From: JACKBJ01 sp964549495 | GTDB lineage: Bacteria; Chloroflexota; Anaerolineae; Epilineales; Epilineaceae | DNA length: 64,000 bases | Assembly: GCA_964549495.1 (NCBI GenBank) | Contig: CAZJWJ010000001.1 | Location: forward strand, 1 to 64,000 | Direction of reading: 5' to 3' | In this document: piece by piece, positions 32,867 through 43,369 of the stretch | Layout of the letters: each line of letters starts with the position of its first letter | Position numbering within the stretch: the first letter of the stretch is position 1 | Notes under the pieces: model-generated | Databases searched by the model: none | The model's input: only the letters and a program-made list of their open reading frames with translations | Told to the model about the DNA's origin: nothing | Position numbers and translations under genes: made by a program

Positions 32867-33603
32867 GAGAATGATCTCCGGCCCTGCTCGGGCGATTGGG
32901 CGGAACGTGAGGCCGGAGCATCAGGCTCCTGGCTCTCCGCCGTCGGTTCTCCGATGGAGTAGCTACATCTGTTGGCGCCGTCCGGCATGAAGGTCTGTCG
33001 CTGGAGTGGCTCGCCGAGCAGCTCACCGACCAGGTTCAATTCGGCACGGCAAGGCAAATGTGACACCGCGACGACATCCCGCAACGGGCAGTGGCAGAGA
33101 CGGAGTCTCCGGCCCGAGGATGTCGCCTCGATTTCGGCCATGAATCCCTCCTCAGAGAGCATCCGAGCCACCATCTCCATGCGCTCGATCCCGCTAAGGC
33201 CCTCGACCTGATGCAGGAGCTGCTTCCGCTTGCGCTGAAGTCGGGTCTCGAAGAAGCGCTCCAGAAGCTGGTGGTTTCCGGTGTCTTGCAGGAAGCTGGC
33301 CAGCTCCCGGAGCAGCTCGCCTTCCCTGCGTGGGAAGAGGTCTTGTCCCGAACGGGAGAGGCGGTAGACGACTCGAGGCCGCCCGCGCCCTTGTCGACGA
33401 AGCCCAGCCCGCTCCACCAGATCCTTGGCCTCGAGCGCCTTGAGGTGATCCCGCAGTGTTTCCGTCGCCAAGTCCAACTCGGCCTCGAGGTCGGCCAGTG
33501 TTGCCTCGCCGCTGCGAAGCAGCCCTTCGAGAATCGACTTCTGGCTCTCCCCCAGACCTGGGCTCGAGATGGATTCGGGCATCGTGATGGGTTCGAGGGT
33601 CAT
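32863..33603 (-). CDS. SufR-like DeoR/ArsR-class regulator with C-terminal cysteine cluster
   Basis: The 246-residue protein has an N-terminal winged helix (ESQKSILEGLLRSGEATLADLEAELDLATETLRDHLKALEAKDLVERAG) and a C-terminal region with cysteines LCHCPLRDVVAVSHLPC ... NRCSY. The C-x12-C spacing matches the Fe-S-binding site of SufR, a repressor of Fe-S assembly genes. The frame is open to ATG 33666, but a good promoter (TTGACA, 17 bases, TACGGT) lies within that extension, so I choose ATG 33603, which has GGCGAGGAG upstream. It controls, very likely, the overlapping RIC gene. Binding of an Fe-S cluster would let it sense NO or cluster shortage. Confidence 0.8.
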   Translation of the reverse strand: MTLEPITMPESISSPGLGESQKSILEGLLRSGEATLADLEAELDLATETLRDHLKALEAKDLVERAGLRRQGRGRPRVVYRLSRSGQDLFPRREGELLRELASFLQDTGNHQLLERFFETRLQRKRKQLLHQVEGLSGIERMEMVARMLSEEGFMAEIEATSSGRRLRLCHCPLRDVVAVSHLPCRAELNLVGELLGEPLQRQTFMPDGANRCSYSIGEPTAESQEPDAPASRSAQSPEQGRRSFS

Positions 33604-33628
33604 GATCAGTGGGTGCTCCTCGCCTCGT

Positions 33629-33657
33629 ACCGTAGTCGCGTCCAATACCCTTGTCAA
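33629..33657 (-). promoter_or_regulatory. Sigma-70-type promoter for the SufR-like regulator
   Basis: On the minus strand TTGACA (plus coordinates 33652-33657), a 17-base spacer and TACGGT (33629-33634) form a near-consensus promoter, 25 bases upstream of the chosen start at 33603. Its presence argues against the longer 33666 start. Confidence 0.55.
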
Positions 33658-33669
33658 GTTTCTCATGGT

Positions 33670-33686
33670 GTTTTACACTTTTAAAC
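33670..33686. promoter_or_regulatory. AT-rich imperfect palindrome in a divergent promoter region
   Basis: GTTTTACACTTTTAAAC is an imperfect palindrome (outer four pairs perfect) in otherwise GC-rich sequence, between the SufR-like gene and the GAF-nucleotidyltransferase gene. It is a candidate operator for the regulator. Confidence 0.4.
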
Positions 33687-33729
33687 CTTGCGCCGGACCC
33701 GCCAGCGATCCGCAGCAGGAGAGGTCACG

Positions 33730-34512
33730 ATGGACATTCGCGCCCTGAACGAACGCGCCAAGGAGCTGCGCTGCCTCTACGCGATCGACGCGATCATCGC
33801 CGATCGCGGCCAGACGCCGGCCAGCGTCTTTCACCGCGTGCTCGAAGCGATCCCCGCGGGTTGGCAGCATCCGGAGTCGACCGGCGCCACGATCATCTAT
33901 CTCGGACGACGCTACGTCGGTTCGAACTACGCATCCGATGGGGAGCACTTACAGGAGCCGATCTCGCTCTGGGGCACCGATGTGGGGACGATCACCGTCA
34001 GCGACAAGCGTGACGCGGCGGTGCGGAACCATCAACCGTTCTTGCCGGAGGAGTCGGAGCTTCTGCATCGAATCGCGGCACGGCTCGGAGAGTACCTAGA
34101 GTGGAAGCACACGGAGTTGCTCGCGGAGCGAACGCCGTCGACCAGGAATCACTGGGCCTGGCGCCAGCGCTTTGCCGAAGCGCTGGCCGATGCGCTGGAT
34201 CCAACCAGATTCGGCATCGCCCAGGTCTTCATCGGAGGCAGCACGGCACGAGGAGATGCCGGGCCGGCTAGCGATGTCGATCTCTACGTCCGGTTCCATG
34301 GATCGACCGAGCAGAAGTCGGAACTGCGCGCATGGCTAGAAGGCTGGAGCCTATGCATGGCGCAGGTTGCCCTCCAGCAGACGGGCCAACCCTTTCCGGG
34401 CGGAATGCTGAACGTTCAGTGGCTAGATGGCGAGCCGAGCCCTTGGCAGAAAAGCGAGCTCTTGGAGCTGAAGATGGGCCCTCAGCCTAACCGCGCTCAG
34501 CACCCGGTCTAG
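33730..34512 (+). CDS. GAF-like sensor domain fused to a nucleotidyltransferase
   Basis: The 260-residue protein has an N-terminal GAF-like domain (about 20-125: TPASVFHRVLEAIPAGWQHPE, ISLWGTDVGTITVS, QPFLPEESELLHRIAARLGEYLEWKH), as used for sensing in histidine kinases, and a C-terminal minimal nucleotidyltransferase fold with IGGSTARGDAGPASDVDLYVRF (about 165-188), the GS-x9-DxD metal-binding motif. Such proteins transfer nucleotides to small molecules or proteins, including antibiotic resistance and toxin-antitoxin enzymes. RBS AGGAGAGG precedes ATG 33730. It may be transcribed from the divergent promoter shared with the SufR-like gene. Substrate unknown. Confidence 0.7.
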   Translation: MDIRALNERAKELRCLYAIDAIIADRGQTPASVFHRVLEAIPAGWQHPESTGATIIYLGRRYVGSNYASDGEHLQEPISLWGTDVGTITVSDKRDAAVRNHQPFLPEESELLHRIAARLGEYLEWKHTELLAERTPSTRNHWAWRQRFAEALADALDPTRFGIAQVFIGGSTARGDAGPASDVDLYVRFHGSTEQKSELRAWLEGWSLCMAQVALQQTGQPFPGGMLNVQWLDGEPSPWQKSELLELKMGPQPNRAQHPV

Positions 34513-34593
34513 GCCGAGCGGAACCGGGCGAAGATCGACCACTCGGGGCCGAGGTCCGGTCCCATCGGCTGCACGAGAGGTGCGCCGCCCGGT

Positions 34594-36900
34594 TTAGGGC
34601 TCAGCACGCTCCGCGCGAAGCGCCAACCACGGTAAGTGCGTCGTATACACCGGCGCCGGCTCCGTCGTGAAGGACCAGGGGTTCGGGATCGGCCCGGGTG
34701 CCAGCTCCGCGCCGGTCTCGTCGCTGGCCTCGATGGTCAGCGTGTAGCGGGTGCCGTAGTCGAATGGACGGGCGTGGCGCAGCGTGAGGCTCTGGCGGTC
34801 CGCGGACCAGGAGGGCTCGAAGAAGCCGCCCGGCACCGGCGGGTCGCTGGTCACGACAAGGCTGGTGGGCTCCATTGGCTTATCGAAACGGGCCAGGACG
34901 ATGCTGGTGGGGACCACGTCGATGGCGGCGTCGGGCGGGGAGGTCAGGACTAGGTGGGGGGGCTGGCTGACCAGGAGCTCGGCGCGGCGCAGGTAGCGCC
35001 GGCCGGTGTCGTCTCGTAGCAGCGACCGGACGGTGTAGCTGCCCTCCTCGGCCGTCGCGGCCACCCGGGCGCTCAGGCGCAGGGTGACCGACTGGCCGGC
35101 CGTCAGCGCGCCGGTCCACAGGGCCTGGCGCGCGCCGGGCTGCCAGATGGCCGTGCCGCTGCCGCCGGTGGCCGTCAGGCTGCCCTCGATGTAATCGACG
35201 CCCGGCGGCAGGACTAGGCTGGCCTCGCTATCTCCGGCATCCAGCGGGCCGCGGTTGACGATCTGCAGGGTCACCGACAGGGCTTGGCCGGAGACCACGT
35301 GGTCGGGGCTCAACTGGATCTGCGAAGGCACCAGGTCGAAGGGCGGGTCCTCGGCCGGCACTCGGGCCACGAAGACCTGCTGGCGGTTGTCCGGGTTCTG
35401 GCCCAGGTTGGCCGTCGAGGGAAAGAAGGGGTAGTCGAAGTCCGGTGTGCCGGCCAGCCCGATGTAGTCGCCGATGAAGCCGGTCGTGTCGTTGACCATC
35501 GGCAGATTGATGCTCGGGTCCCAGCTCTGGGCGCTGACGCGGCGGTTGGCACCCCAGCTCTCGCCGCCGTCGTAGGAGCGGCTCAGGTAGGTATCGATGC
35601 AGAAGTTGGTGCGGCCGACGTGATCCTCGGGGATCCACGCGAAGGCCGGGCAGGGCACGCGCCGGTCCAGCCAGGCCACCGCCACCCGGCCGTCGGGCGC
35701 CACGGACACCTGGGGTTGGAACTGATCGGCGCCGCCGGCCAGTGGGTCGTCGTTCAGGCGCAGGGGCGGATCCCAGCTCTCACCCCCGTCGGTCGAACGG
35801 GTCAGGAGGATGTCGGCATCGCCGGTGGCGTAGTCGGCCCAGGTCACGAAGATCCGGCCATCGACCGGGCTGACGGCCATCGCCGGCAGCGAGGCCGGCG
35901 TGCGGAAGACGCTGCCCGGCAGCTGGAAGGGCACGCTGGTCGTCGCGGCGATGTCGCGGGGCGCGCTGAAGCTCTCGCCGCCGTCGGTCGAGAGCACGTG
36001 GCGGATGCTGCCGCGCACCGCCGAGCCGAAGATCTGCTGGCCGTAGACCACGTGCACCGTGCCGTCGGGGCCGGCGGCCACCACGGAGCCCTGCAAGGGA
36101 CCGCGATCCAGCTCCAGGGGCGGCTGGCTCCAGGTGGCGTTGCGGTTGGTCGAACGGCTGAAGACGATGCGGGTGGGCAGGCCATCGCCGCCCACGGCGG
36201 TCCAGCTCATGTAGAGGTTGCCGGCATGCGGGCTGCTGCCGGCCGGGTTCATGTCGGCCGCGATCCACTGCTTGTCGGTATTGGTGCTGCGATCCACCGG
36301 CACCGGTAGGCCCCAGTCCTCGCCGCGCCGCTTGCGCATCATGTCCAGGCCTGTCGGGCCGCGGGTCAGCAGGGTGAAGTAGCCGCTGCCCTCATCGTCG
36401 AAGGCGTTCACCGGGTCGCTGGTCAAGCTGTAGACCTCGATGCCCTCCGGTTGCAGCTGCTCCCAGCTCAGCCCGCCGTCGAAGCTCTCGAAGACCCCCG
36501 TGTAGAAGCCATAGCGCTCGGGCGCGAAGAAGAACTTGGAGCTGCCCAGCAGGTGATCCGGATCGACCGGGCTGGCCGCCAGGTGCACCTCGCTGAAGTC
36601 GGTCACCGGGCGGGTGGACCCCTCGGTGTCGCCATCCCGGCTGACCTGGATGTTCTCGGGGATGGTGTCCGGGCCCTGATCGAGGGCCTGTGGTGCCGGG
36701 CCTCGCCGGGCGGGTTCGCGGAACTGGGCGACCGGGCCCGGGCGCAGGCTCCCGATCTCGGCCGACCGGGCCGGCACGACCGGAGTCTGGGGCTCGAGCG
36801 GGGCGGCGACCACCACCGCGCCGAGCAGGGTCGAGGTCAAGCTAACACCGACGAGCAGCGGGGCGAGTCGGCGGCGTCGGCGATCGGTCGAAGCGCGCAT
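34594..36900 (-). CDS. Secreted BNR/sialidase-like propeller with CARDB and Ig-like domains
   Basis: The 768-residue product starts with an arginine-rich N-terminus and a signal helix (APLLVGVSLTSTLLGAVVVA), then a beta-propeller with many Asp-box motifs (SFDGGLSWEQLQ, STDGGESFSAP, STDGGESWDPP, SYDGGESWG). After it, FDLVPSQIQLSPDHVVSGQA ... ASLVLPPGVDYIEGSL is a CARDB/DUF11-like domain, and DAAIDVVPTSIVLARFDKPM ... YTLTIEASDETG is a Big_5-type Ig domain. There is no obvious catalytic triad of a sialidase. The frame is open to 38205, but ATG 36900 is used because the upstream extension overlaps fmdB and fdhD on the other strand and is Arg/Ala junk. Confidence 0.8.
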   Translation of the reverse strand: MRASTDRRRRRLAPLLVGVSLTSTLLGAVVVAAPLEPQTPVVPARSAEIGSLRPGPVAQFREPARRGPAPQALDQGPDTIPENIQVSRDGDTEGSTRPVTDFSEVHLAASPVDPDHLLGSSKFFFAPERYGFYTGVFESFDGGLSWEQLQPEGIEVYSLTSDPVNAFDDEGSGYFTLLTRGPTGLDMMRKRRGEDWGLPVPVDRSTNTDKQWIAADMNPAGSSPHAGNLYMSWTAVGGDGLPTRIVFSRSTNRNATWSQPPLELDRGPLQGSVVAAGPDGTVHVVYGQQIFGSAVRGSIRHVLSTDGGESFSAPRDIAATTSVPFQLPGSVFRTPASLPAMAVSPVDGRIFVTWADYATGDADILLTRSTDGGESWDPPLRLNDDPLAGGADQFQPQVSVAPDGRVAVAWLDRRVPCPAFAWIPEDHVGRTNFCIDTYLSRSYDGGESWGANRRVSAQSWDPSINLPMVNDTTGFIGDYIGLAGTPDFDYPFFPSTANLGQNPDNRQQVFVARVPAEDPPFDLVPSQIQLSPDHVVSGQALSVTLQIVNRGPLDAGDSEASLVLPPGVDYIEGSLTATGGSGTAIWQPGARQALWTGALTAGQSVTLRLSARVAATAEEGSYTVRSLLRDDTGRRYLRRAELLVSQPPHLVLTSPPDAAIDVVPTSIVLARFDKPMEPTSLVVTSDPPVPGGFFEPSWSADRQSLTLRHARPFDYGTRYTLTIEASDETGAELAPGPIPNPWSFTTEPAPVYTTHLPWLALRAERAEP

Positions 36901-36985
36901 GGCTGGGGCATCCTGGGCTGCTGCTGCGTGGACGCAGCACGGGGGTGGCGGGGCCGGCGCCGAGGGTCGATCGGGCCACGAATAT

Positions 36986-36993
36986 GCTACCAT
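36986..36993 (+). promoter_or_regulatory. Extended -10 element six bases before fmdB
   Basis: TGCTACCAT (36985-36993) resembles the element before the metal ATPase gene; CGAGCC separates it from the ATG at 37000. No Shine-Dalgarno is present, so transcription and translation starts are probably at the same place. Confidence 0.55.
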
Positions 36994-36999
36994 CGAGCC

Positions 37000-37536
37000 A
37001 TGCCCATCTACGAGTACCTCTGTCCGGACTGTAACCGGATCTACAGCTTCCTGGTGCGCCGGACCTCGGAGAAGCGCGAGCCGGCCTGCCCCCGCTGCGG
37101 CGCGGTCGACCTGCGCAAGCAGGTCTCCGGCTTCGCCTTCAAGCGCAGCGCGGAATCGGCCGGCGGATCGAGCGGCGCGGAGGGTGGTGACGATGGCCTC
37201 GGCGACCCGATGGATGCGATGGGCGGCATGGGCGACATGGGGGCGATGGACGACCCCCGCGTCGAGCGCGAGATGATGAAGCTGATGCGCGATGCCGAGC
37301 ACATGGACGAGAACGACCCGCGCCAGCTGGCGCGCTTGATGCGCAAGATGAGCGAGGTCTCCGGCGAGCCCTTCGACGCCGGCATGGAGGAGGCCGTGCG
37401 GCGCATGGAGGCCGGCGAAGACCCGGAGCGCATCGAGGAGGACATGGGCGAGGACCTGGACGATGCCGGCGGCGCGATGGGCATGGGCGGAGCGCTCGGC
37501 GCGCCGACGCGCGACGACGGGCTCTACGACCTCTAG
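37000..37536 (+). CDS. FmdB-type zinc-ribbon protein with long acidic tail
   Basis: The 178-residue protein starts with the FmdB regulatory zinc ribbon MPIYEYLCPDCNRIYSFLVR ... PACPRCGAVDLRKQVSGFAF (CxxC x2), about 45 residues, normal for the family. What follows is unusual: a Gly/Met-rich run (DAMGGMGDMGAMDDP, about residues 66-85) and a helical acidic tail (MMKLMRDAEHMDENDP ... MGEDLDDAGGAMGMGGALG). FmdB-family proteins are small and poorly characterised, often linked to formamidase or formate metabolism, and this one precedes fdhD by 24 bases. It may be a regulator or a metal chaperone. Leaderless start at ATG 37000. Confidence 0.85.
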   Translation: MPIYEYLCPDCNRIYSFLVRRTSEKREPACPRCGAVDLRKQVSGFAFKRSAESAGGSSGAEGGDDGLGDPMDAMGGMGDMGAMDDPRVEREMMKLMRDAEHMDENDPRQLARLMRKMSEVSGEPFDAGMEEAVRRMEAGEDPERIEEDMGEDLDDAGGAMGMGGALGAPTRDDGLYDL

Positions 37537-37560
37537 CGGTCGAGGCCCGATCCTCAAGCC

Positions 37561-38414
37561 ATGAGCCAGCGACCCGGCGGACGGACGCCCGCCCGCGTGC
37601 TGACGGTCGAGGCCGGCGCCGCCCACGCGCGGCCCGACAGCCTGGCGACCGAGGAGCCCTTGGAGATCCGCATCGATCCTGGTGGCAAGGCCTTTCGGCT
37701 GGCGATCACCATGCGCACGCCAGGCCAGGACTTCGATCTGGCGGCCGGATTCCTCTATGGCGAAGGCATCGTGACCGGTAAAGGCGACATCCGGCGCCTG
37801 GCCTACTGCGCCGACGCGGATCTGACCGAGGAGGAGCGCGACAACGTCGTCACGGTCACGCTGCGCCAAGGTCTGACCGTCGACCTGCGCAAGCTCGAGC
37901 GGCACTTCTTCACCACCAGCGCCTGTGGCGTTTGCGGCAAGGCCAGCTTGGAGCAACTGGATCTGCGAGGTCTCGAGCCGGTGGAAGGTGAGCTCCAGGT
38001 GACGCCCGAGATCCTGACCGCCCTGCCGGGGCGACTGCGCGAGGCCCAGGGGCTCTTCGAGCGCACCGGCGGGCTGCACGCGGCCGGGCTCTTCGACCGC
38101 CAGGGGCAGCTGATCGCGCTGCGCGAGGACGTGGGGCGCCACAACGCCCTGGACAAGCTGATCGGCTGGGCCCTGATGGAGGATCGGCTGCCGCTCTCCG
38201 AGCACATCGTCCTGGTCAGCGGCCGGGCCAGCTACGAGCTGATGCAGAAGGCCTTGGCGGCCGGCCTGCCCATGCTCTGCGCCGTCTCGGCACCCAGCAG
38301 CCTGGCGGTGGACGTGGCGCGGCGCTTCGGAATGACCCTGGTGGGCTTCCTGCGCCAGGAACGCTTCAACGTCTACGCCGGGGCCGCACGGGTGGCGCTG
38401 GAGGAGGCGCCGGC

Positions 38415-38418
<4 letters not shown>
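37561..38418 (+). CDS. fdhD: FdhD/NarQ, sulfur carrier for formate dehydrogenase
   Basis: This 285-residue protein is FdhD: the active-site cysteine pair is in TTSACGVCGKASLEQL (near residues 121-124) and the C-terminal REDVGRHNALDKLIGWAL and VSGRASYELMQKALAAG are diagnostic. FdhD passes sulfur from a cysteine desulfurase to the molybdenum cofactor of formate dehydrogenases. The only molybdoenzyme in this window is at 24254, about 11 kb away. It is co-directional with fmdB, and its stop overlaps the start of the ABC-F gene by ATGA. The ATG 37561 is the only plausible start. Confidence 0.96.
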
Positions 38419-40523
<2,105 letters not shown>

Positions 40524-40571
40524 GGCTCTCCCGGCGGCGATCACGCTGCGTCGAGTCATGTCCAGCGGGAT

Positions 40572-43091
40572 CTAGCGCAGGCTGCCGCGGTCGAGCCGTG
40601 GGAGCTGTAGCTTGTATGGACCTCGCTGGATCGGGGGAGCCGCGCGGTCATCGAGCGCCCCGAAGAGGTGGATGCGGTTGCGCGACAGGTCGGAGACCGC
40701 GATCTGGCCGGTCGGGCCGATGGCCAGGGCGGCGATCCCCCAATCTTCCGCGTCGTCGGGACGATCGAAAGTCTGCCAGCGCGCGGCCTCCCAGCCATCG
40801 GGCTCGAAGACGCGGATGCGGCCGCTGCCCTCTAGCACGTAGGCGCGGCCGGCCGCATCCATCGCCAGGTCCATCGGCGCCTCGAAGTCCTCCGGGCCGA
40901 GCTCGAAGCTCGGCGCGCCGATGGCCGTCTGCAGGCGACCGTCGAGTCCGAAGTGCAGCAGGCGCGTCCAGGTCAGGATCCACAGGCCTTGGCCATCCGG
41001 CGCGAGCTCGACGCGATAGCCCCCGTCGCCTGGGTGTCGCAGGGCTTCGTAGAAGCTCCAGGTCGCCAGGTGGTCCCCGGCCGCGCTCAGGTGGTGGACC
41101 TCGAGGAAGCGGTTGTCGATCAGCCAGATCGAGCCGTCGGGGGCAGCCGCCAGATCGGAAAGCTCCCAGTCCCGCTCCGCCGGCAGCTCGATGATGCCCA
41201 TGCCCCGACCGCGAGCGTCGAGCCGCTCGATCCGGGGCCACCAACCGGGATCCAGGCCCAAGATCTCGCCCTCGGGTCCCGGCGCGAAGCGCGTGATGTC
41301 CCCACCGTGATCCAATGCCCCGATCCGGGTGCCGGATCGCAGATCGAAGCGACTGGTGGACAAGGGCACGCCGTCGCCGAAGTCGATCCCCCAGAGCTCT
41401 CGAGCGCCCGCCCAGACCAGCGCCGAGCAGCAGCTGATCCAGTCCTCGCGCACCGGGACGTCGATCTGTCCCAATCCTTCCGGGGCGCCGGCGGTCGGCT
41501 CTGCGCGCGGCGGCGGGGGCACGACAGTGACCCGCGTGGGTGAGGCGGTGGGATCGGGCGCCGGGGTGAGGAAGGCCGGCTCGGTGGGCCAGACCGGTGG
41601 TCGGGCGAGGAAGGGAACCCGGGCTCGGTTCGTCGCGCGATCGATCGGGAAAGCCGTGTAGAGCGCGACGTCTCCTCGGGTGTGCTCGCCCGTCTGGACG
41701 GACACGGGGGCGTCGGCGAGGATCTGTCCCGCAAGCGCTGTGCTCTCCTCTCGGCCAGACAATCCGAGCACCCAGGAGTCGAAGGCGTGGGCCTCGAGAC
41801 GCTGACCGACGGGACCTCCGTGGTTCACGCTCTCTCCCCGGGCCCCCCAGGCATGCAGCACGGCATCCACCGGCTCCGCTCCCGGGTTGAGCGCCGCGAC
41901 GTGGCTCCATCGGCCGGGTCCCCATGCCAGCCAGGGCATGGCCAGGTCCAGGGCCATCGCGGAGGATGCCGGCAGCGCCAATGCCTCCGGGCCCCCGTTC
42001 ACGCCGCTGCCCCCGAGCACGATCGTGGCGGCCAGGATGCTACCGGTCGTGGCCCGCAACGAGACGAGTCCCGCGCAGTCGGTTGGAAGGGGGAGGTCGG
42101 CTTCGGAGCGCGGCGCGACCCATGCCGAACCGCCGGGCACCAGCCCGAGGTCGGGACCCACGATGGGCTCGGCACCACAGCGGTCCCGAAAGCTGGAATC
42201 GGGATGGTAGCGCAGCTCGACCTGGGCCGGACCCGGGCCCGGGTTGACGATGGCGAGCGTGCTCGGCGCCGACCGACCGAATCCGGTGGAGAACTGGCTG
42301 TGCAGCTCGGTCGTCGCGGAGCTCGTCGCCAAAGCGCCGATGGCGGCCGCGACCCCATCACCTCGCGCGCGGTACACCAGCAGTCCGGCCGCGGTGACCG
42401 GGCGATCGGATTCGATCCCGGCATAGCCCTGGAAACGGCCTCCGAGGGCTTCGAAGCCTGGCCCGGCCAGATCGTAGGCGGCGGACCCGCCGGCCGGCAG
42501 CGAGACCCGACCCTGCCAGACCGGCTCGGCAGCATCGGCAGAGAAGGGAACGAGCGCGATCTCCACCTCGGCCGGCAGGTCCGGATCGGTATTCTGGACC
42601 GACAGGATCGCGCTCTCCTGGGTACCGGAGATCGCCAGGTAGGGCAAGCGCAACGCCGTGGAGGGCTCTTCGGCCACGCTGATGGCGAGGTTCTCCGCCT
42701 CGTCATCGATCGGCCAGGCATGGCGCGCCAGCGCGGCCAAGCGCCCGGTCCCGCGCACATCGGCGGCGTAGAGGCCGGCCGAGAGCTCGGGCAGTTCCGC
42801 CAGATCCACGACGCGATGGGCCATGCCGGGCACGTCCTCGAAGCTGCGCGAGGCGGCCAGCTGCCCATCCGGGCGGCGGATGTCGACGCTCATGTCGATG
42901 GGCTGACCGCCGGCACCTTCCAGATTCTGGACGACGAGCTTGCTCTGCGGCAAGCCGATGGAGACGAGCTGGTCGACAGCGGGCGGCGGTGCATCCTGAG
43001 CCGGCTGCGGCAAGGCGGCACGGGCCGTGACCAAGGCTGCGAGCACGAGACCGAAGACCAGACCGACGCGAAGCGGCTGCACCCTGTCCAT
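40572..43091 (-). CDS. Large secreted protein: Ig-like/adhesin region plus NHL-type propeller
   Basis: The 839-residue product starts with a short signal peptide (LRVGLVFGLVLAALVTARAA). Residues about 40-480 look like repeated immunoglobulin-like segments (SVDIRRPDGQLAASRSFEDVPG, LPYLAISGTQESAILSVQNTDPD, STLAIVNPGPGPAQVELRYHPD, WSHVAALNPGAEPVDAVLH). A Pro/Thr linker (TPAPDPTASPTRVTVVPPPP, about 500-530) precedes an NHL-like propeller (IGALDHGGDITRFAPGPEGEILGLD, AAAPDGSIWLIDNRF, MDLAMDAAGRAYVLEGSGRIRVFEPDG, AIGPTGQIAVSDLSRNRIHLF). No catalytic motif is seen. The convergent neighbour is the ABC-F gene. It is the third in a minus-strand row of secreted proteins. Confidence 0.75.
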   Translation of the reverse strand: MDRVQPLRVGLVFGLVLAALVTARAALPQPAQDAPPPAVDQLVSIGLPQSKLVVQNLEGAGGQPIDMSVDIRRPDGQLAASRSFEDVPGMAHRVVDLAELPELSAGLYAADVRGTGRLAALARHAWPIDDEAENLAISVAEEPSTALRLPYLAISGTQESAILSVQNTDPDLPAEVEIALVPFSADAAEPVWQGRVSLPAGGSAAYDLAGPGFEALGGRFQGYAGIESDRPVTAAGLLVYRARGDGVAAAIGALATSSATTELHSQFSTGFGRSAPSTLAIVNPGPGPAQVELRYHPDSSFRDRCGAEPIVGPDLGLVPGGSAWVAPRSEADLPLPTDCAGLVSLRATTGSILAATIVLGGSGVNGGPEALALPASSAMALDLAMPWLAWGPGRWSHVAALNPGAEPVDAVLHAWGARGESVNHGGPVGQRLEAHAFDSWVLGLSGREESTALAGQILADAPVSVQTGEHTRGDVALYTAFPIDRATNRARVPFLARPPVWPTEPAFLTPAPDPTASPTRVTVVPPPPRAEPTAGAPEGLGQIDVPVREDWISCCSALVWAGARELWGIDFGDGVPLSTSRFDLRSGTRIGALDHGGDITRFAPGPEGEILGLDPGWWPRIERLDARGRGMGIIELPAERDWELSDLAAAPDGSIWLIDNRFLEVHHLSAAGDHLATWSFYEALRHPGDGGYRVELAPDGQGLWILTWTRLLHFGLDGRLQTAIGAPSFELGPEDFEAPMDLAMDAAGRAYVLEGSGRIRVFEPDGWEAARWQTFDRPDDAEDWGIAALAIGPTGQIAVSDLSRNRIHLFGALDDRAAPPIQRGPYKLQLPRLDRGSLR

Positions 43092-43243
43092 TCGAAATGC
43101 TCCTCTCGATCCATCGCGAAGCTCGGCCCCACCAGGCTGGCATCGACCCGCTCGCCCCGCCCGCCGAGTATTCGGCGGCTTCCATGCGGCTTCAGGTCAT
43201 CGGCCCTACGCATGGGTCTTCGGATCCACCCGGCCGAGACGGC

Positions 43244-43275
43244 GGAGGCCCCCGCTCGATCGAGCAGGGACCTCC
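43244..43275 (-). terminator. Strong hairpin between the Kelch and NHL genes
   Basis: GGAGGCCCCCGCTCGA and its near-perfect complement TCGAGCAGGGACCTCC form a 32-base hairpin in the 278-base spacer 43092-43369. No T-tract follows, so strand assignment and function are provisional. I see nothing else in the spacer. Confidence 0.45.
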
Positions 43276-43369
43276 GTCCACGCACCGGGCAGCGTCGCGT
43301 TCTGCTCAGGTCATCGGCGAGGACGGTCGACGCTGCCTTCTGCCACGCCGAGACGCGGCATCTGGCCGC

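Noticed and set aside
36901..38205. Upstream extension of the BNR protein frame to 38205
   Set aside because: It overlaps fmdB and fdhD on the plus strand; the real N-terminus with signal peptide begins at 36900.
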